From the NCBI RefSeq assembly GCF_001995095.2, contig NZ_MTSD02000001.1, positions 434,001-498,000 of the forward strand: a stretch of DNA of 64,000 nt, written 5' to 3'. The DNA is from Oceanospirillum linum. GTDB taxonomy: Bacteria > Pseudomonadota > Gammaproteobacteria > Pseudomonadales > Halomonadaceae. Below, piece by piece: positions 9,322 to 19,302 of this stretch. Position 1 is the first letter of the stretch; every line of letters starts with the position of its first letter. The position numbers and the translations under genes were made by a program. The notes beneath the pieces are model-generated. The model was not told the origin of the DNA and made no database searches. It saw nothing but the letters and a program-made list of their open reading frames with translations.

Positions 9322-10002
9322 ATGGGATTCTGGTCATCAATGGGTAATGCTATCAGTAGTGCGGTGAGCGCCGTGGGTAGTGTGTGTAGTAGTATTGGTA
9401 GTGGCCTAAGTTCTGTTGCGTCTACCTTAGAGCCTCTAATCCGTAAAGGGCTGTCCTATATTGGCCCTGTGGGTAATGTTATCAGCACGGTTGCACAGAG
9501 ACTAGAGGTATTTAAGTCCGGTGAAGATGTCATGGAAATGGGTGATCGACATATTCAAGCGAAAGATAAAGGGATTGATTACACACCTAATGATCAAACT
9601 TATAACGAATATCTTGAAGAAATCCGTAACTTTGAACTGGATCCGGAAAAAAGTCCGAAAACGGTGCTGGAAAAGATCGTTACTACCGCAAGCGGTATTG
9701 TGTTGGGCCTTAAGGGTATCGAAGAGAAAATGGATATGGCAGACGGTGAGTCTGGACATATTCTACGCTTAGTTGTCCTGTCGCCGGATGTCTTTAATGC
9801 TGAGAAAGTAGTCGATATGCTGGCGCAGGATACTGATTTTGAAAAGATTGCTGACTATTTTGACAACAAGCTGTCAGCGGTTGAAAACCGAGAGCTGCGT
9901 GGCGAAGTATTTACTCTGATCAAAGAGAGTGATCCGTCATTGGATGGCGAAGGGGTCTACGAAAAACTTTCTGAACTGAAAGATAAAGAGCCCGTAGCCT
10001 GA
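9322..10002 (+). CDS. Cluster protein with Gly/Ser-rich helical N-terminus, unknown function
   Basis: A 226-residue protein that I do not recognise. The first 65 residues are rich in Gly, Ser, Ala and Val with few charges and could form an amphipathic or membrane-associating helix pair. The remainder is strongly charged and probably helical. A good ribosome site (AGGAG) precedes the ATG, and the gene follows the ATPase by 31 bases in the same direction. No cleavable signal peptide or classic long transmembrane helix is evident. It could be a membrane-acting effector or a structural adaptor; sequence alone does not decide. Confidence 0.65.
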   Translation: MGFWSSMGNAISSAVSAVGSVCSSIGSGLSSVASTLEPLIRKGLSYIGPVGNVISTVAQRLEVFKSGEDVMEMGDRHIQAKDKGIDYTPNDQTYNEYLEEIRNFELDPEKSPKTVLEKIVTTASGIVLGLKGIEEKMDMADGESGHILRLVVLSPDVFNAEKVVDMLAQDTDFEKIADYFDNKLSAVENRELRGEVFTLIKESDPSLDGEGVYEKLSELKDKEPVA

Positions 10003-10048
10003 TTAAAAGTCGTTGCCTTCTCAATTGTTAAACGGAACAGGAATAACC

Positions 10049-10952
10049 ATGACGGATCAAAACCTACAAACAACGCTGGTGCTGGCTGAGCACCAGCGTC
10101 AGCTGTTTACCTTTATGCAAACTCCAGACAAACCTGAGAGCTGGCAACTTTTCAAGCCGCGGGGCGAGCTATCCCTTCCAGCTACCGGTAATGATTGCTG
10201 GCAGAAAGCACTGGACGAGATAACTGATTTTCATAACCGAAGCAGCGGCCTAGCCGCTTGTTCTGTTTTTGTGCTCAGTGATCGCCTCGGACTTTTTGCC
10301 CAAAGTGAATTGCTTGAACCGCTGCAGCAGGCGCAGGCCCAGCAGTGTCAGCTGATCCGCCTAAGCTGGTTAGCAGAGCGCTCCGGCACCTTGCCACCGG
10401 CCAGTGCCGATGCGGACTGGTTACAGCAATATATTCTGCCGGAGCTGGTGTCGGTGCCAGAAGCGGAAGCGCAAGTCGACAGCATATCCGATCAGGAGTT
10501 GTCTGAAGAGTTACAGAATGCCCAGGTCCAGCTGAAAGACCTGCAGCAACGGATTAAGCAACTGACCAACAGCGAACAACAGCTGAAACAACAACTTCAG
10601 GAAAAAGAGCAAGCGCTGCAGGTGACCCAAGGCGATATGGAGGCACTAAAACGTCGCAGCGATGCCTTAGTCAGTGGTGAACTGACCATGATGCAGCTGA
10701 CAACTCTGCTGCCTGCCCTCTATAAAAATTTCTGGAGCTCTATCAGCCCCAGCGATTTGGCACTGCTGGCCGGAACCACTGAAGTCCCTCAGATTCGATC
10801 CCCGGTACATGAACCCACCGATGCGGTTATTCAGACCCTGAAAAAACGGATTCAGGTGCTGCACAGCAGCCAGAAAGAGGAGCTGAGGCAGCTCTGCCGT
10901 CAGTTGCCCCGACAGTTTACGGTCAGACCTGAAATGCAATTTTTCTTTGAGG

Positions 10953-10969
<17 letters not shown>
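10049..10969 (+). CDS. Coiled-coil cluster protein, unknown function
   Basis: About 306 residues, not assigned to a known family. An N-terminal mixed domain (residues 1-140) is followed by a Gln/Glu/Leu-rich coiled coil (about 145-215) and a C-terminal helical part. The ATG at 10049 is chosen because ACAGGA lies seven bases upstream; the frame is open 12 codons further without a better site. The stop overlaps the next gene, which suggests translational coupling. Its place beside Hsp70-like genes makes an adaptor or co-chaperone role possible, but that is inference. Confidence 0.65.
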
Positions 10970-11726
<757 letters not shown>

Positions 11727-11791
11727 CCGCATTCTAACTTTTTCTATAACACGCATTTTAATTTTTTTGATAAACAGTCAAGGATTGAGCG

Positions 11792-14629
11792 ATGGCTTCC
11801 CCTAATAAGCAGGCATCATCAGATCAAGCAAACAGCAACAATTCAAACTCTCTACCAGATGCCTTCAATCTGTATCTGAAGTGGCAAAAGATAGAACCGA
11901 GTCAATGGCAACAGTTAGACCCGGGTATTCAGCTGGATATTAAGCGCTCTGTCGAACAGGAGTTTCAAAAGGTTATTCAGAAGCTAAAAGAGCAGCAGCG
12001 TTACTATTTTGTTGCTGATCCTAATACAGATGAGTTAGCGCTGTTTGATGTAACTGCAGGTCTGTTATGGGATGTGCAGTATGACTTGATTGCAGATTAT
12101 AAACGCTCAGCCGCGCGACATCGTGCAAAAGCAATCAGTAAGTTCGGCTTAGAAAACTGGCAAGTGCCAACGCTGCAGCAATTAAGGGCTCTTCATGTCA
12201 ACTCTGGACAGTTACTGCGCTCTGGACACAACTACAGTTTTGTTGCTGCCAGTGAGTATTGGGCTACTGAAGAGGGTATGGTGGATATGGATTTTGAGCC
12301 GGGTTTATGGAGTCCTGCTCCTGGAACTGGCCATCTCATAGCCTGCAATCAGATTTCTGTTGAGCACTTAGTAATGCAAAGCCTGAATCAAGGCTGGTTG
12401 ATTCATTCCTCTTTGAACTCTATTGGCGAAAAGTGGAAGCAAGCCCTCTCTCGTAATCGTAATGACCCATATTGGGCTGATGTGATCGCTGCTTGTAAAC
12501 AGAGCCCCTGGCAAATGCCTTATCTGGGTTTTGGTCAATATTTCGCTAATCTCGACAGTACATCAACCACACTTCCCAAGTTGGAACAAAACCAGATTTC
12601 CGATCAGGATAAAGGCCTGTGGGAGCTGCACGGTGCTGACGCTAACCTGCTGCAGAAATTCCAGATTCGCCCCCGTAATCCCGCGCTGGATGTAAAAGAC
12701 TGGCCCATCGCTATCGATTTTGGCACCAGCAGTACCGTAGTGGCTTATCAGGAGCATGGTCAGAAAAAACTGCTGCGTATCGGGGTAAAAGACCATTTCA
12801 GCGAGCCGGAAGCCAGCCACTTTGAGAATCCTACGGTTCTGGAATTTGTTGATCTGCCAAAAACCCTGCAGCCCTGGCAGAGCACCGCCTATCGGCCCAA
12901 GGTGAAGTGGGGAGATGTACGCTGCTCCCACGAGGCGCTGTCCCGGCTGCGGGATAACGAAGGCGATCTCAGTATCACCACCAGTGTACTGGCCAAAATC
13001 AAACACTGGGCCCTGCGCGAGGCACGGGATATTGCGGTGCGCATCAGCGATCAGGTCAATCAGTTTGAGAAAGAGCTGGAGCCGCTAACCCTGCGTAACC
13101 CCACCAAAGGGCAGGCGTTGCAGGTCAGTAATCAGGACCCGTTTGACCCCATTGAGCTGTATGCCTGGTTTCTGGGGTTGACTATCAACTGGCGTCAGCG
13201 CGGTATCTTTCTAAAATACTATATGACTTTCCCGGTGGCATACCCACAGGTGGTTAAAGACAAAATTCTGGCCTCGTTCCGCCGAGGGCTGCAGCGTTCC
13301 CTGCCTGAATCTCTGATTAACCAGCAGGTCTTTAATGATTTCTCGGTAACAGAACGCGCCTCTGAACCGGCAGCATTTGCCGCCACAGCACTGCCTTATT
13401 TTGGTATTGAACCCACAGAAGAGGGTGTGGCTTACGGTGTATTCGATTTTGGGGGTGGCACCACAGATTTTGATTTTGGCCTCTACCGGGAACCCAGCCC
13501 AGAAGAGGAAGATGAAGGCTACGAAGAGGTGTTTGAACACTTCGGGGCCTCCGGCGATAAATTTCTCGGCGGTGAAAACCTGCTGGAGCATCTGGCTTAT
13601 GAGGTTTTCAAGGCCAACCAGGCCTTGTGTCGGGAGAAAAAGATCGCCTTTACCAAACCGTTGGATGCGGATGATTTTCCCGGTTCGGAAATGCTGCTGG
13701 AGAAAACCCGCGCCGCCTTTACCAATACTCAGATGCTGATGAGTCGCCTGCGCCCCTACTGGGAAGCCCGTGAGCAAAATAGCCAAGGTATTGAAAAGCT
13801 CAATCTGATCAACCGCAGTGGCGAAAGCATCAGTTGTGAGCTGACACTGCCCTATGATGAGCTGGAAAGCTTCCTCAATCAGCGCCTGGCCAAAGGGGTG
13901 ATTAACTTCTTCTCCGCTATGCACAAGGCCTTTACCGAAGCCGATGTGCAGCCGCAAAAAGTACATATCTTTCTGGCGGGTAATGCCAGCCTGTCACCGG
14001 CGTTGCAGAGCTTGTTTGGTCTGAACAGTAAAGGTGAGCAGGGCAACAAAGGCGAGCAGAACAGCGAAGCGGGTGAAAATCCTTACCATCAGCAGGTGGC
14101 AGAATTAACCGATCGCTTATTTGGTGCGCTGGATATCGATTTTCAGGTACACGCACCGATCAGCCAAAGCGAAGGCAATCCGTATCAGGCTACCACCAAA
14201 ACCGGTGTGGCTCTGGGGCTGCTGGATCTTTGCCCAGGCAGTCCGGTTAAGGTGGTTAACCGGGCGGTGATTGCTGCCCAAGGCGAAGCGCCTTTCGATC
14301 ACTATGTGGGCTGCATTAAGCGTCGTATGTTTAAACCCAGCCTGAAGCGTCATGCAGCTTATGGACAGTGGCATGAACTGGGCCCTGTGCGGGAAGGTGT
14401 GTTTACTCTGGTCTCCACTCAGTCACCGATGGCCAATACCGGCACGGTACCGCAGAATGATCCGATTCTGATTCACAAACCCCTCAGCTTTGCCCATGCA
14501 CAACCCGGTGAGCGGGTGTTTGCCCGAGCCATCGCCCCGGATCAGATCGAACTCACCACTGCCGAACATGCCGAAAAACTGCAGCGGGATAATACCCTCA
14601 GCGTACAGATTTTAAGTCTGGCGAGTTAA
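11792..14629 (+). CDS. Hsp70/actin-fold ATPase with N-terminal extension (first paralogue)
   Basis: A 945-residue protein with an Hsp70-type nucleotide-binding core. Phosphate-1 motif DFGTSSTVV is near residue 309, phosphate-2 motif DFGGGTTDFDFG near 548, and an adenosine-type motif LAGNASLSP near 727. About 300 residues precede the core; within them WQVPTLQQLRAL...ASEYWATEEG (about 122-155) resembles the DUF1566/Lcl C-terminal pattern, which may be a binding module. There is no canonical DnaK substrate-binding domain or EEVD tail. The next gene encodes a close paralogue 15 bases downstream. It is probably a specialised chaperone-like switch working with the cluster ATPase; its clients are unknown. 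Confidence 0.8.
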   Translation: MASPNKQASSDQANSNNSNSLPDAFNLYLKWQKIEPSQWQQLDPGIQLDIKRSVEQEFQKVIQKLKEQQRYYFVADPNTDELALFDVTAGLLWDVQYDLIADYKRSAARHRAKAISKFGLENWQVPTLQQLRALHVNSGQLLRSGHNYSFVAASEYWATEEGMVDMDFEPGLWSPAPGTGHLIACNQISVEHLVMQSLNQGWLIHSSLNSIGEKWKQALSRNRNDPYWADVIAACKQSPWQMPYLGFGQYFANLDSTSTTLPKLEQNQISDQDKGLWELHGADANLLQKFQIRPRNPALDVKDWPIAIDFGTSSTVVAYQEHGQKKLLRIGVKDHFSEPEASHFENPTVLEFVDLPKTLQPWQSTAYRPKVKWGDVRCSHEALSRLRDNEGDLSITTSVLAKIKHWALREARDIAVRISDQVNQFEKELEPLTLRNPTKGQALQVSNQDPFDPIELYAWFLGLTINWRQRGIFLKYYMTFPVAYPQVVKDKILASFRRGLQRSLPESLINQQVFNDFSVTERASEPAAFAATALPYFGIEPTEEGVAYGVFDFGGGTTDFDFGLYREPSPEEEDEGYEEVFEHFGASGDKFLGGENLLEHLAYEVFKANQALCREKKIAFTKPLDADDFPGSEMLLEKTRAAFTNTQMLMSRLRPYWEAREQNSQGIEKLNLINRSGESISCELTLPYDELESFLNQRLAKGVINFFSAMHKAFTEADVQPQKVHIFLAGNASLSPALQSLFGLNSKGEQGNKGEQNSEAGENPYHQQVAELTDRLFGALDIDFQVHAPISQSEGNPYQATTKTGVALGLLDLCPGSPVKVVNRAVIAAQGEAPFDHYVGCIKRRMFKPSLKRHAAYGQWHELGPVREGVFTLVSTQSPMANTGTVPQNDPILIHKPLSFAHAQPGERVFARAIAPDQIELTTAEHAEKLQRDNTLSVQILSLAS

Positions 14630-14644
14630 ACAAAGGGATAAAAA

Positions 14645-16540
14645 ATGACTTTTATTAGTGTCTTCGAGCTTTATGAGAAGCAGCAGCTTGAGAAGAAGCA
14701 GCTTGAGAAGAAGCAGCTAAAGAAAACTGTAGACGTTTTAGATCAGATAGCCAAGAGACGGGCTGCACAAGAACAGGCGGAAAAAAAGCCTGCCGCTCAA
14801 CAAACGCTGCTTGAGTTGGATAAGCTGTTGTCGCCGCTGCCGTTGCTGGATCCTTCTGAACTAACCGACCCCAATAAAGGGCTTTGGGAGTTCTGGCAGC
14901 AGACTGCCCCAGAAGATTACCCGGGGCTGCTTGGCCGCAACCCTGCCGAGGATGTACAGCCTTGGCCGGTGACGATTGATTTTGGTACCAGCAGCACTGT
15001 TGTTGCCTTTAAAGACGGCGGTAAAAAACGCCTGATCCGTGTGGGTGTGAAAGACTTTTTTGCCAAGGCTGAAGCAGAGCATTTTGAAAACCCCACCGTG
15101 CTGGAGTTTGTGGATCTGGATAAGGCGCTGCCACCGTGGCAGCAAAGCGCCTATAAACCCGGTATAAAATGGGGCGATCTGCGCTGTTCCCATGAAGCTT
15201 TGGCAGGCCTACGGGATAATGAAGGTGACCCAGCCGTCACCGCAAGTATTCTGACTAACCTAAAACACTGGGCCTTGCGGGAAGGTAAAGAGGCACCTCT
15301 ACGGATTCAGGATAGGGTTAACAACCGAGAGTTGATTTTGCCACCCCTAGAACTGAAAAATCCGGTAAAAGGTCAGCCGCTGTCGGTGAGTTCTGATGAT
15401 GCTTTAGATCCCATTGAGCTATACGCCTATTATTTAGGGTTGGCGATTAACTGGCGCAAGCGTGGTATTTTTCTGCGTTACTATATGACCTTTCCAGTAA
15501 CCTACCCGCAACGGATTAAAGAGAAAATTCTTTCCTCTTTCCGACGGGGCCTACAGCGCAGTCTGCCGGAAACCCTGATTCAGCAGGATATTTTTAACCG
15601 TTTTGAAGTGGCCGAAGTAGCCTCTGAACCGGCCGCTTTTGCCGTTGCAGCGATGCAGATGCACGGTATTGAACCCACCGAAGAGGGCGTCACTTACGGT
15701 GTGTTTGACTTTGGCGGCGGCACCACAGACTTTGATTTTGGTATCTATCGGGAACCCAACCAGGAAGAGGAAGAGGATGACGATTACGAAGTAGTGTTTG
15801 AGCACTTCGGCGCATCCGGTGACTCTTATCTTGGTGGTGAAAACCTGCTGGAAAATCTGGCCTATCGGGTATTTCAACAGAATCAGGAGATCCTGCGGGA
15901 GCACCGTATCGCCATCAGTAAACCGGTGAACGGGGGTTACTTTACCGGTTCTGAAATGCTAATCGACACCACTCAGGCGGCATTAACCAATAGCCAGCTG
16001 TTAATGGCCCGTCTGCGCTCCTTTATGGAAGAGGGCGAGGAAAACAGCGAAGGTATTGAGAAGATCAAGCTAATTAAACGCTCCGGTGAAGAGGTCGTCG
16101 CTGAGCTTGAGATCCCTTATGAAGATCTAAACGCTTATCTGGCCCAACGGATGCAAAGCGGTGTTGATAAGTTTTTTGCTGCGATGAATAAAGCTTTTGA
16201 AGAGCATAATCATCAGCCAGAGCAAGTACATGTCATGCTCGCCGGAAATGCAAGCAACTCATTAATACTACAAAATCTTTTTTCTAAAAAGATAGAGCAA
16301 AATGATGTTCTAGCGGAAGGCGATAACGGCGTTTGCGTTAAACTATACCAGCCTCTCTCAATGTCTGATAATAACCCAGAACAGGTCACGGCCAAAACCG
16401 GTGTTGCGCTGGGGATGTTGGATCTGGTGCCAGGCAGTGCTGTTAAGGTGGTCAATCATGCTCATCAGCAAAGTAACGGTGAAGGCCCTTCGCATTTTAT
16501 GTCGGGCGGATTCGTCGCGGGGTGTTCCAGCCAGCTTTAA
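14645..16540 (+). CDS. Hsp70/actin-fold ATPase, second paralogue (frame interrupted near its 3' end)
   Basis: The frame encodes 631 residues, closely similar to the core of the preceding paralogue: DFGTSSTVV near residue 111, DFGGGTTDFDFG near 354 and LAGNASNS near 530. The long N-terminal extension is replaced by a short Lys/Gln/Glu coiled coil encoded by a 15-base tandem repeat (about 14674-14720). After GEGPSHF the frame runs into unrelated residues and stops at 16540, while the matching C-terminal sequence continues in the -1 frame from 16498. One extra T in the TTTT run at 16495-16498 would restore one protein of about 725 residues. It is either a true frameshift or a sequence error. Confidence 0.75.
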   Translation: MTFISVFELYEKQQLEKKQLEKKQLKKTVDVLDQIAKRRAAQEQAEKKPAAQQTLLELDKLLSPLPLLDPSELTDPNKGLWEFWQQTAPEDYPGLLGRNPAEDVQPWPVTIDFGTSSTVVAFKDGGKKRLIRVGVKDFFAKAEAEHFENPTVLEFVDLDKALPPWQQSAYKPGIKWGDLRCSHEALAGLRDNEGDPAVTASILTNLKHWALREGKEAPLRIQDRVNNRELILPPLELKNPVKGQPLSVSSDDALDPIELYAYYLGLAINWRKRGIFLRYYMTFPVTYPQRIKEKILSSFRRGLQRSLPETLIQQDIFNRFEVAEVASEPAAFAVAAMQMHGIEPTEEGVTYGVFDFGGGTTDFDFGIYREPNQEEEEDDDYEVVFEHFGASGDSYLGGENLLENLAYRVFQQNQEILREHRIAISKPVNGGYFTGSEMLIDTTQAALTNSQLLMARLRSFMEEGEENSEGIEKIKLIKRSGEEVVAELEIPYEDLNAYLAQRMQSGVDKFFAAMNKAFEEHNHQPEQVHVMLAGNASNSLILQNLFSKKIEQNDVLAEGDNGVCVKLYQPLSMSDNNPEQVTAKTGVALGMLDLVPGSAVKVVNHAHQQSNGEGPSHFMSGGFVAGCSSQL

Positions 16541-16821
16541 AGCGCCATGCAGAGTATCAGCAATGGCAACAGGTTGGGCTGGTGCGTAATGGCCGTTTTG
16601 ATCTGACTTACACCACGTCCCCCCTTGCCAACGAAGGCGGGCTGGATGCAGGCTCAGATGAGACCTGTTTTATCCCCCTTGAACTGGCGCAGCTGGCAGA
16701 TAAACAGCGTTTGTTTGTGCGGGCTGTAGCACCGGATCAGATAGAGATCTGCACTGCTGAAAGTATCGATGCTGCAGAAGCCGGTCAGGGAGATAATCAG
16801 CGTTTATTACATCTGACCTGA
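16498..16821 (+). CDS. C-terminal segment of the second Hsp70 paralogue, out of frame
   Basis: Continuation of the preceding gene after a one-base shift. The open frame from 16498 gives YVGRIRRGVFQPALKRHAEYQQW, aligning with YVGCIKRRMFKPSLKRHAAYGQW of the first paralogue and continuing colinearly through VRAVAPDQIEICTAE to the end. An internal ATG at 16522 exists, but no clear ribosome site precedes it, so independent translation is unlikely. This is best treated as part of the same gene. Confidence 0.65.
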   Translation, partial: YVGRIRRGVFQPALKRHAEYQQWQQVGLVRNGRFDLTYTTSPLANEGGLDAGSDETCFIPLELAQLADKQRLFVRAVAPDQIEICTAESIDAAEAGQGDNQRLLHLT

Positions 16822-16898
16822 TGAGCAACGACACCCTTTGTCGCCCCTCTCGGTAACCTCTCTTTTATTCTTAATTCTTAAGGACAAAAGGAGAGGTT

Positions 16899-17291
16899 AT
16901 GTCCGTTCAGCAAGAATTTATCGATCTGTTTATCCCCATCGCTACGATTGAGGCCAAGTATCCTGGTGGTTGGCGTGGTTTTATCCAAAAATATCCAGAG
17001 GTGTATGCTTCCGGTTGGCATGACTGGCATCTGTTCCGGATGGGGGCAATGAATCCCCATCAGATCGATGGCCTGGTTAATTGGTGGCGTGAACAGGGTT
17101 TTATCCCTTACCGCCCAACACAGGGCAAGCCCAAACGCTGGGTGGATCTGTGCGTTTCCTCCTGGGGCAAGCCTACATTACCTTGCAGCTGGATCGCGTT
17201 TGATGAGCAAACAGGGGGAGCCTACCTGAAGGGAACCGAACCCGGTGAACGAATTGGACCAGAGCAGATGCCATTTATTCAGCCTAAATAA
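16899..17291 (+). CDS. 130-residue cluster protein of unknown function
   Basis: Unrecognised 130-residue protein rich in Trp and aromatic residues (GGWRGFIQKYPE, SGWHDWHLFRMGAM, NWWREQGFIPYRP). AAAAGGAGAG precedes the ATG, a strong ribosome site. It lies 77 bases after the second Hsp70 and reads in the same direction, so it probably belongs to the cluster. No membrane segment or catalytic motif is evident. It could be a small binding partner. Confidence 0.65.
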   Translation: MSVQQEFIDLFIPIATIEAKYPGGWRGFIQKYPEVYASGWHDWHLFRMGAMNPHQIDGLVNWWREQGFIPYRPTQGKPKRWVDLCVSSWGKPTLPCSWIAFDEQTGGAYLKGTEPGERIGPEQMPFIQPK

Positions 17292-17421
17292 AGCGATCAG
17301 ACAAGATAAAAAAAATTACACATCAATAAGGCTAAGTCTCTGTTTTATGAGTTAATATTAAGCTTCATAAGGTATCTCTATTTTGACTTTTTCTGTCTTA
17401 TGTTTTCTCAAAGGAGTGAGT

Positions 17422-18471
17422 ATGTCAGATCTTGTTCTGCGTCATCTGGAAATGCTGCGTTTAATCCCGCGCACAGCACCGGGTATCAGCACGGGTGATA
17501 TTGAAAATACGCTAAAGGATCAGGGGTTTTCAATATCACGCCGTTCGATTCAGCGGGATCTTGAAAAACTGTCTCTTACTTACCCTTTGACCTGTGACTC
17601 AGAGGGCAATACCAACTATTGGTATTACACCTTGCGTGAAGATCAGCATATTTTAATCCCTTCCATGGACCATCAGGCAGCCTTAACCTTTAAGCTGGCT
17701 GAGCGTCATTTAATGCCGCTTATTCCTCAACAGTTGAAGTTTTTCCTTAATCCTTACTTTGTTGAGGCCGATAAAGTTCTCAACAAGCACCCGTCAAAGC
17801 TAAAGAAGTGGCTGGATACAACCCGGGCCATTTCTCTCGGGATTCAACAGCAAGCCCCGGAGATGGATGAGGCGGTTTGGGCTGTTTTCTCGCAGGCCAT
17901 TATCAATCAGCAACAGTGCGAAGTTGTGTACCATTCTCGACGCTCTGAAGAGCCCAGAGCTTACAAAATCAGCCCATTAGGTATCGTCATTCGAGGGCCG
18001 GTTACCTATTTGCTAGCAATTTATGATGGTTATGATGATATTCGGCAGATGGCGATGCACCGTTTTAAATCGGCCAAAGCGATGGTTGATGATGCATTTA
18101 TACCGGATCATTTTGATTTAGATGAGTATATCCGTGAGGGGCAGTTCGGCATTCTGACGGACGAGAAACCGATTCAGTTAAAGCTTAAGGTCTCTGCTGA
18201 TGTTGCCCGCAGCCTGACTGAGGTGCCCCTTGGTGATAAACAGGTGATTGAGGCGATTACCCCTACTGACTTCAGAAGTGACTGCCGGGTAAGCTGTATG
18301 TTGCCGGAAAGCTGGGATCTGTATCGCTGGCTGCTGTCTCACGGCATGAGTGTTCAGGTTGAGTCTCCAGTGCGTATTCGCAAGACCTTTATTGATCATC
18401 TGCAAACGGCTCTCGACCGGAACACCTCCCCTATCAGTAACCCCATTGAAAATAGTTCTGCCATAATATAG
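17422..18471 (+). CDS. WYL-domain transcriptional regulator
   Basis: A 350-residue regulator. Residues 1-65 form a winged helix-turn-helix (ISTGDIENTLKDQGFSISRRSIQRDLEKL). The middle part is a WYL domain (YKISPLGIVIRGPVTYLLAIYDG...MAMHRFKSA), and a WCX-like C-terminal domain ends with VRIRKTFIDHLQ. The ATG at 17422 is chosen because AAGGAG lies upstream; an earlier in-frame ATG at 17383 lacks one. WYL proteins often control phage-defence loci such as BREX (BrxR) and CBASS (CapW), sensing nucleic acid or nucleotide ligands. Here it probably regulates the upstream cluster or itself; the 130-base gap before it may hold its own promoter. Confidence 0.85.
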   Translation: MSDLVLRHLEMLRLIPRTAPGISTGDIENTLKDQGFSISRRSIQRDLEKLSLTYPLTCDSEGNTNYWYYTLREDQHILIPSMDHQAALTFKLAERHLMPLIPQQLKFFLNPYFVEADKVLNKHPSKLKKWLDTTRAISLGIQQQAPEMDEAVWAVFSQAIINQQQCEVVYHSRRSEEPRAYKISPLGIVIRGPVTYLLAIYDGYDDIRQMAMHRFKSAKAMVDDAFIPDHFDLDEYIREGQFGILTDEKPIQLKLKVSADVARSLTEVPLGDKQVIEAITPTDFRSDCRVSCMLPESWDLYRWLLSHGMSVQVESPVRIRKTFIDHLQTALDRNTSPISNPIENSSAII

Positions 18472-18479
18472 CACCAAGA

Positions 18480-18504
18480 ACCGGATTGATGCCGGTCTTA
18501 TTTT
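18480..18504 (+). terminator. Weak terminator after WYL regulator
   Basis: A short stem (ACCGG/CCGGT, loop ATTGATG) followed by CTTATTTTT lies 9 bases after the WYL stop codon. The stem is only five base pairs, so termination is plausible but not certain. Confidence 0.4.
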
Positions 18505-18681
18505 TCGTTGGGCGGGATGCACTGTAAATGCTAGTTTCATCCAGCAAACGGTCAGTCAGATCAAGGCCTACAAAACGGCGCATGGAACCATGCCTCATAA
18601 AGCACACCTTCCATGGGAGATGCGCTCAAGTTGTCAAAAACGGCATGGTATGGATGTACCACATAGGCCATATTGAACAAG

Positions 18682-19158
18682 CTATGGATTTATTTCAATC
18701 AGCTCAACATCAAAAATCAATACCGAACCCGCAGGAATACGACCCACAGAGCGATTACCATAAGCAAGCTGACTGGGAATAAAGAAACGGGTCTTTTCAC
18801 CTTCAACCATCAGCTGAACACCTTCTGTCCAGCCGGGAATCACCTGATTGAGACCAAAATCAATCGGCTGGCCACGATCTACCGAGCTGTCAAACACGGT
18901 GCCATTCAGCAGAGTGCCATGGTAGTGTACTTTAACCCGATCCGTAGCCTCAGGGTGCTGCTCACCTGTGCCTGCTTCCAGTACTTTGTACTGCAAGCCT
19001 GAATCCGTTGTTACGACATCTTCTTCCTGAGCATTACTGTTCAGAAAAGCCTGCCCTTCCTGAACATTTTCAGCAACATTTTTGCGATCATCCGTAAGAC
19101 GTTTAAAGATAAAGAGCGCGATAATGACAATTACCGCAATAATAATGACTCGAGTCAC
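18682..19158 (-). CDS. Membrane-anchored FKBP-type peptidyl-prolyl cis-trans isomerase
   Basis: Proline isomerase of about 159 residues. An N-terminal transmembrane helix (VIIIAVIVIIALFIF) anchors the protein, and a linker leads to a complete FKBP domain: SGLQYKVLEAGTG, VKVHYHGTLLNGTVFDSS, VIPGWTEGVQLM, FFIPSQLAYG and PAGSVLIFDVELIEI. The GTG at 19158 is taken as start since AAGGA lies eight bases upstream; the ATG 11 codons earlier has no such site. It probably faces the periplasm and assists folding there. It is unrelated to the upstream cluster, on the opposite strand. Confidence 0.85.
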   Translation of the reverse strand: MTRVIIIAVIVIIALFIFKRLTDDRKNVAENVQEGQAFLNSNAQEEDVVTTDSGLQYKVLEAGTGEQHPEATDRVKVHYHGTLLNGTVFDSSVDRGQPIDFGLNQVIPGWTEGVQLMVEGEKTRFFIPSQLAYGNRSVGRIPAGSVLIFDVELIEINP

Positions 19159-19302
19159 AGAGAGTTTCCTTGTTATCAGGATATGGAACACCAGAAGTCA
19201 GAGCCTTGATCGCTAAAACCTCAAAACTCTGGCTGTCATATACATAAAAATTTTGCTTATGCTAGAGTAGACCGACAAAAAAGCAAGTATCTGCTGAAGC
19301 CA

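Noticed and set aside
13211-13966. 251-codon open frame opposite the first Hsp70 gene
   Set aside because: Antisense to the clearly conserved Hsp70 core.
16480-16540. Programmed -1 frameshift in the second Hsp70
   Set aside because: The zero-frame codons CAT TTT ATG give no X XXY YYZ heptamer and no strong downstream stem was seen; a simple indel in the T-run explains it better.
18528-18782. 84-codon open frame between the WYL and FKBP genes
   Set aside because: Overlaps the FKBP gene antisense at its end; no ribosome site or recognisable domain.
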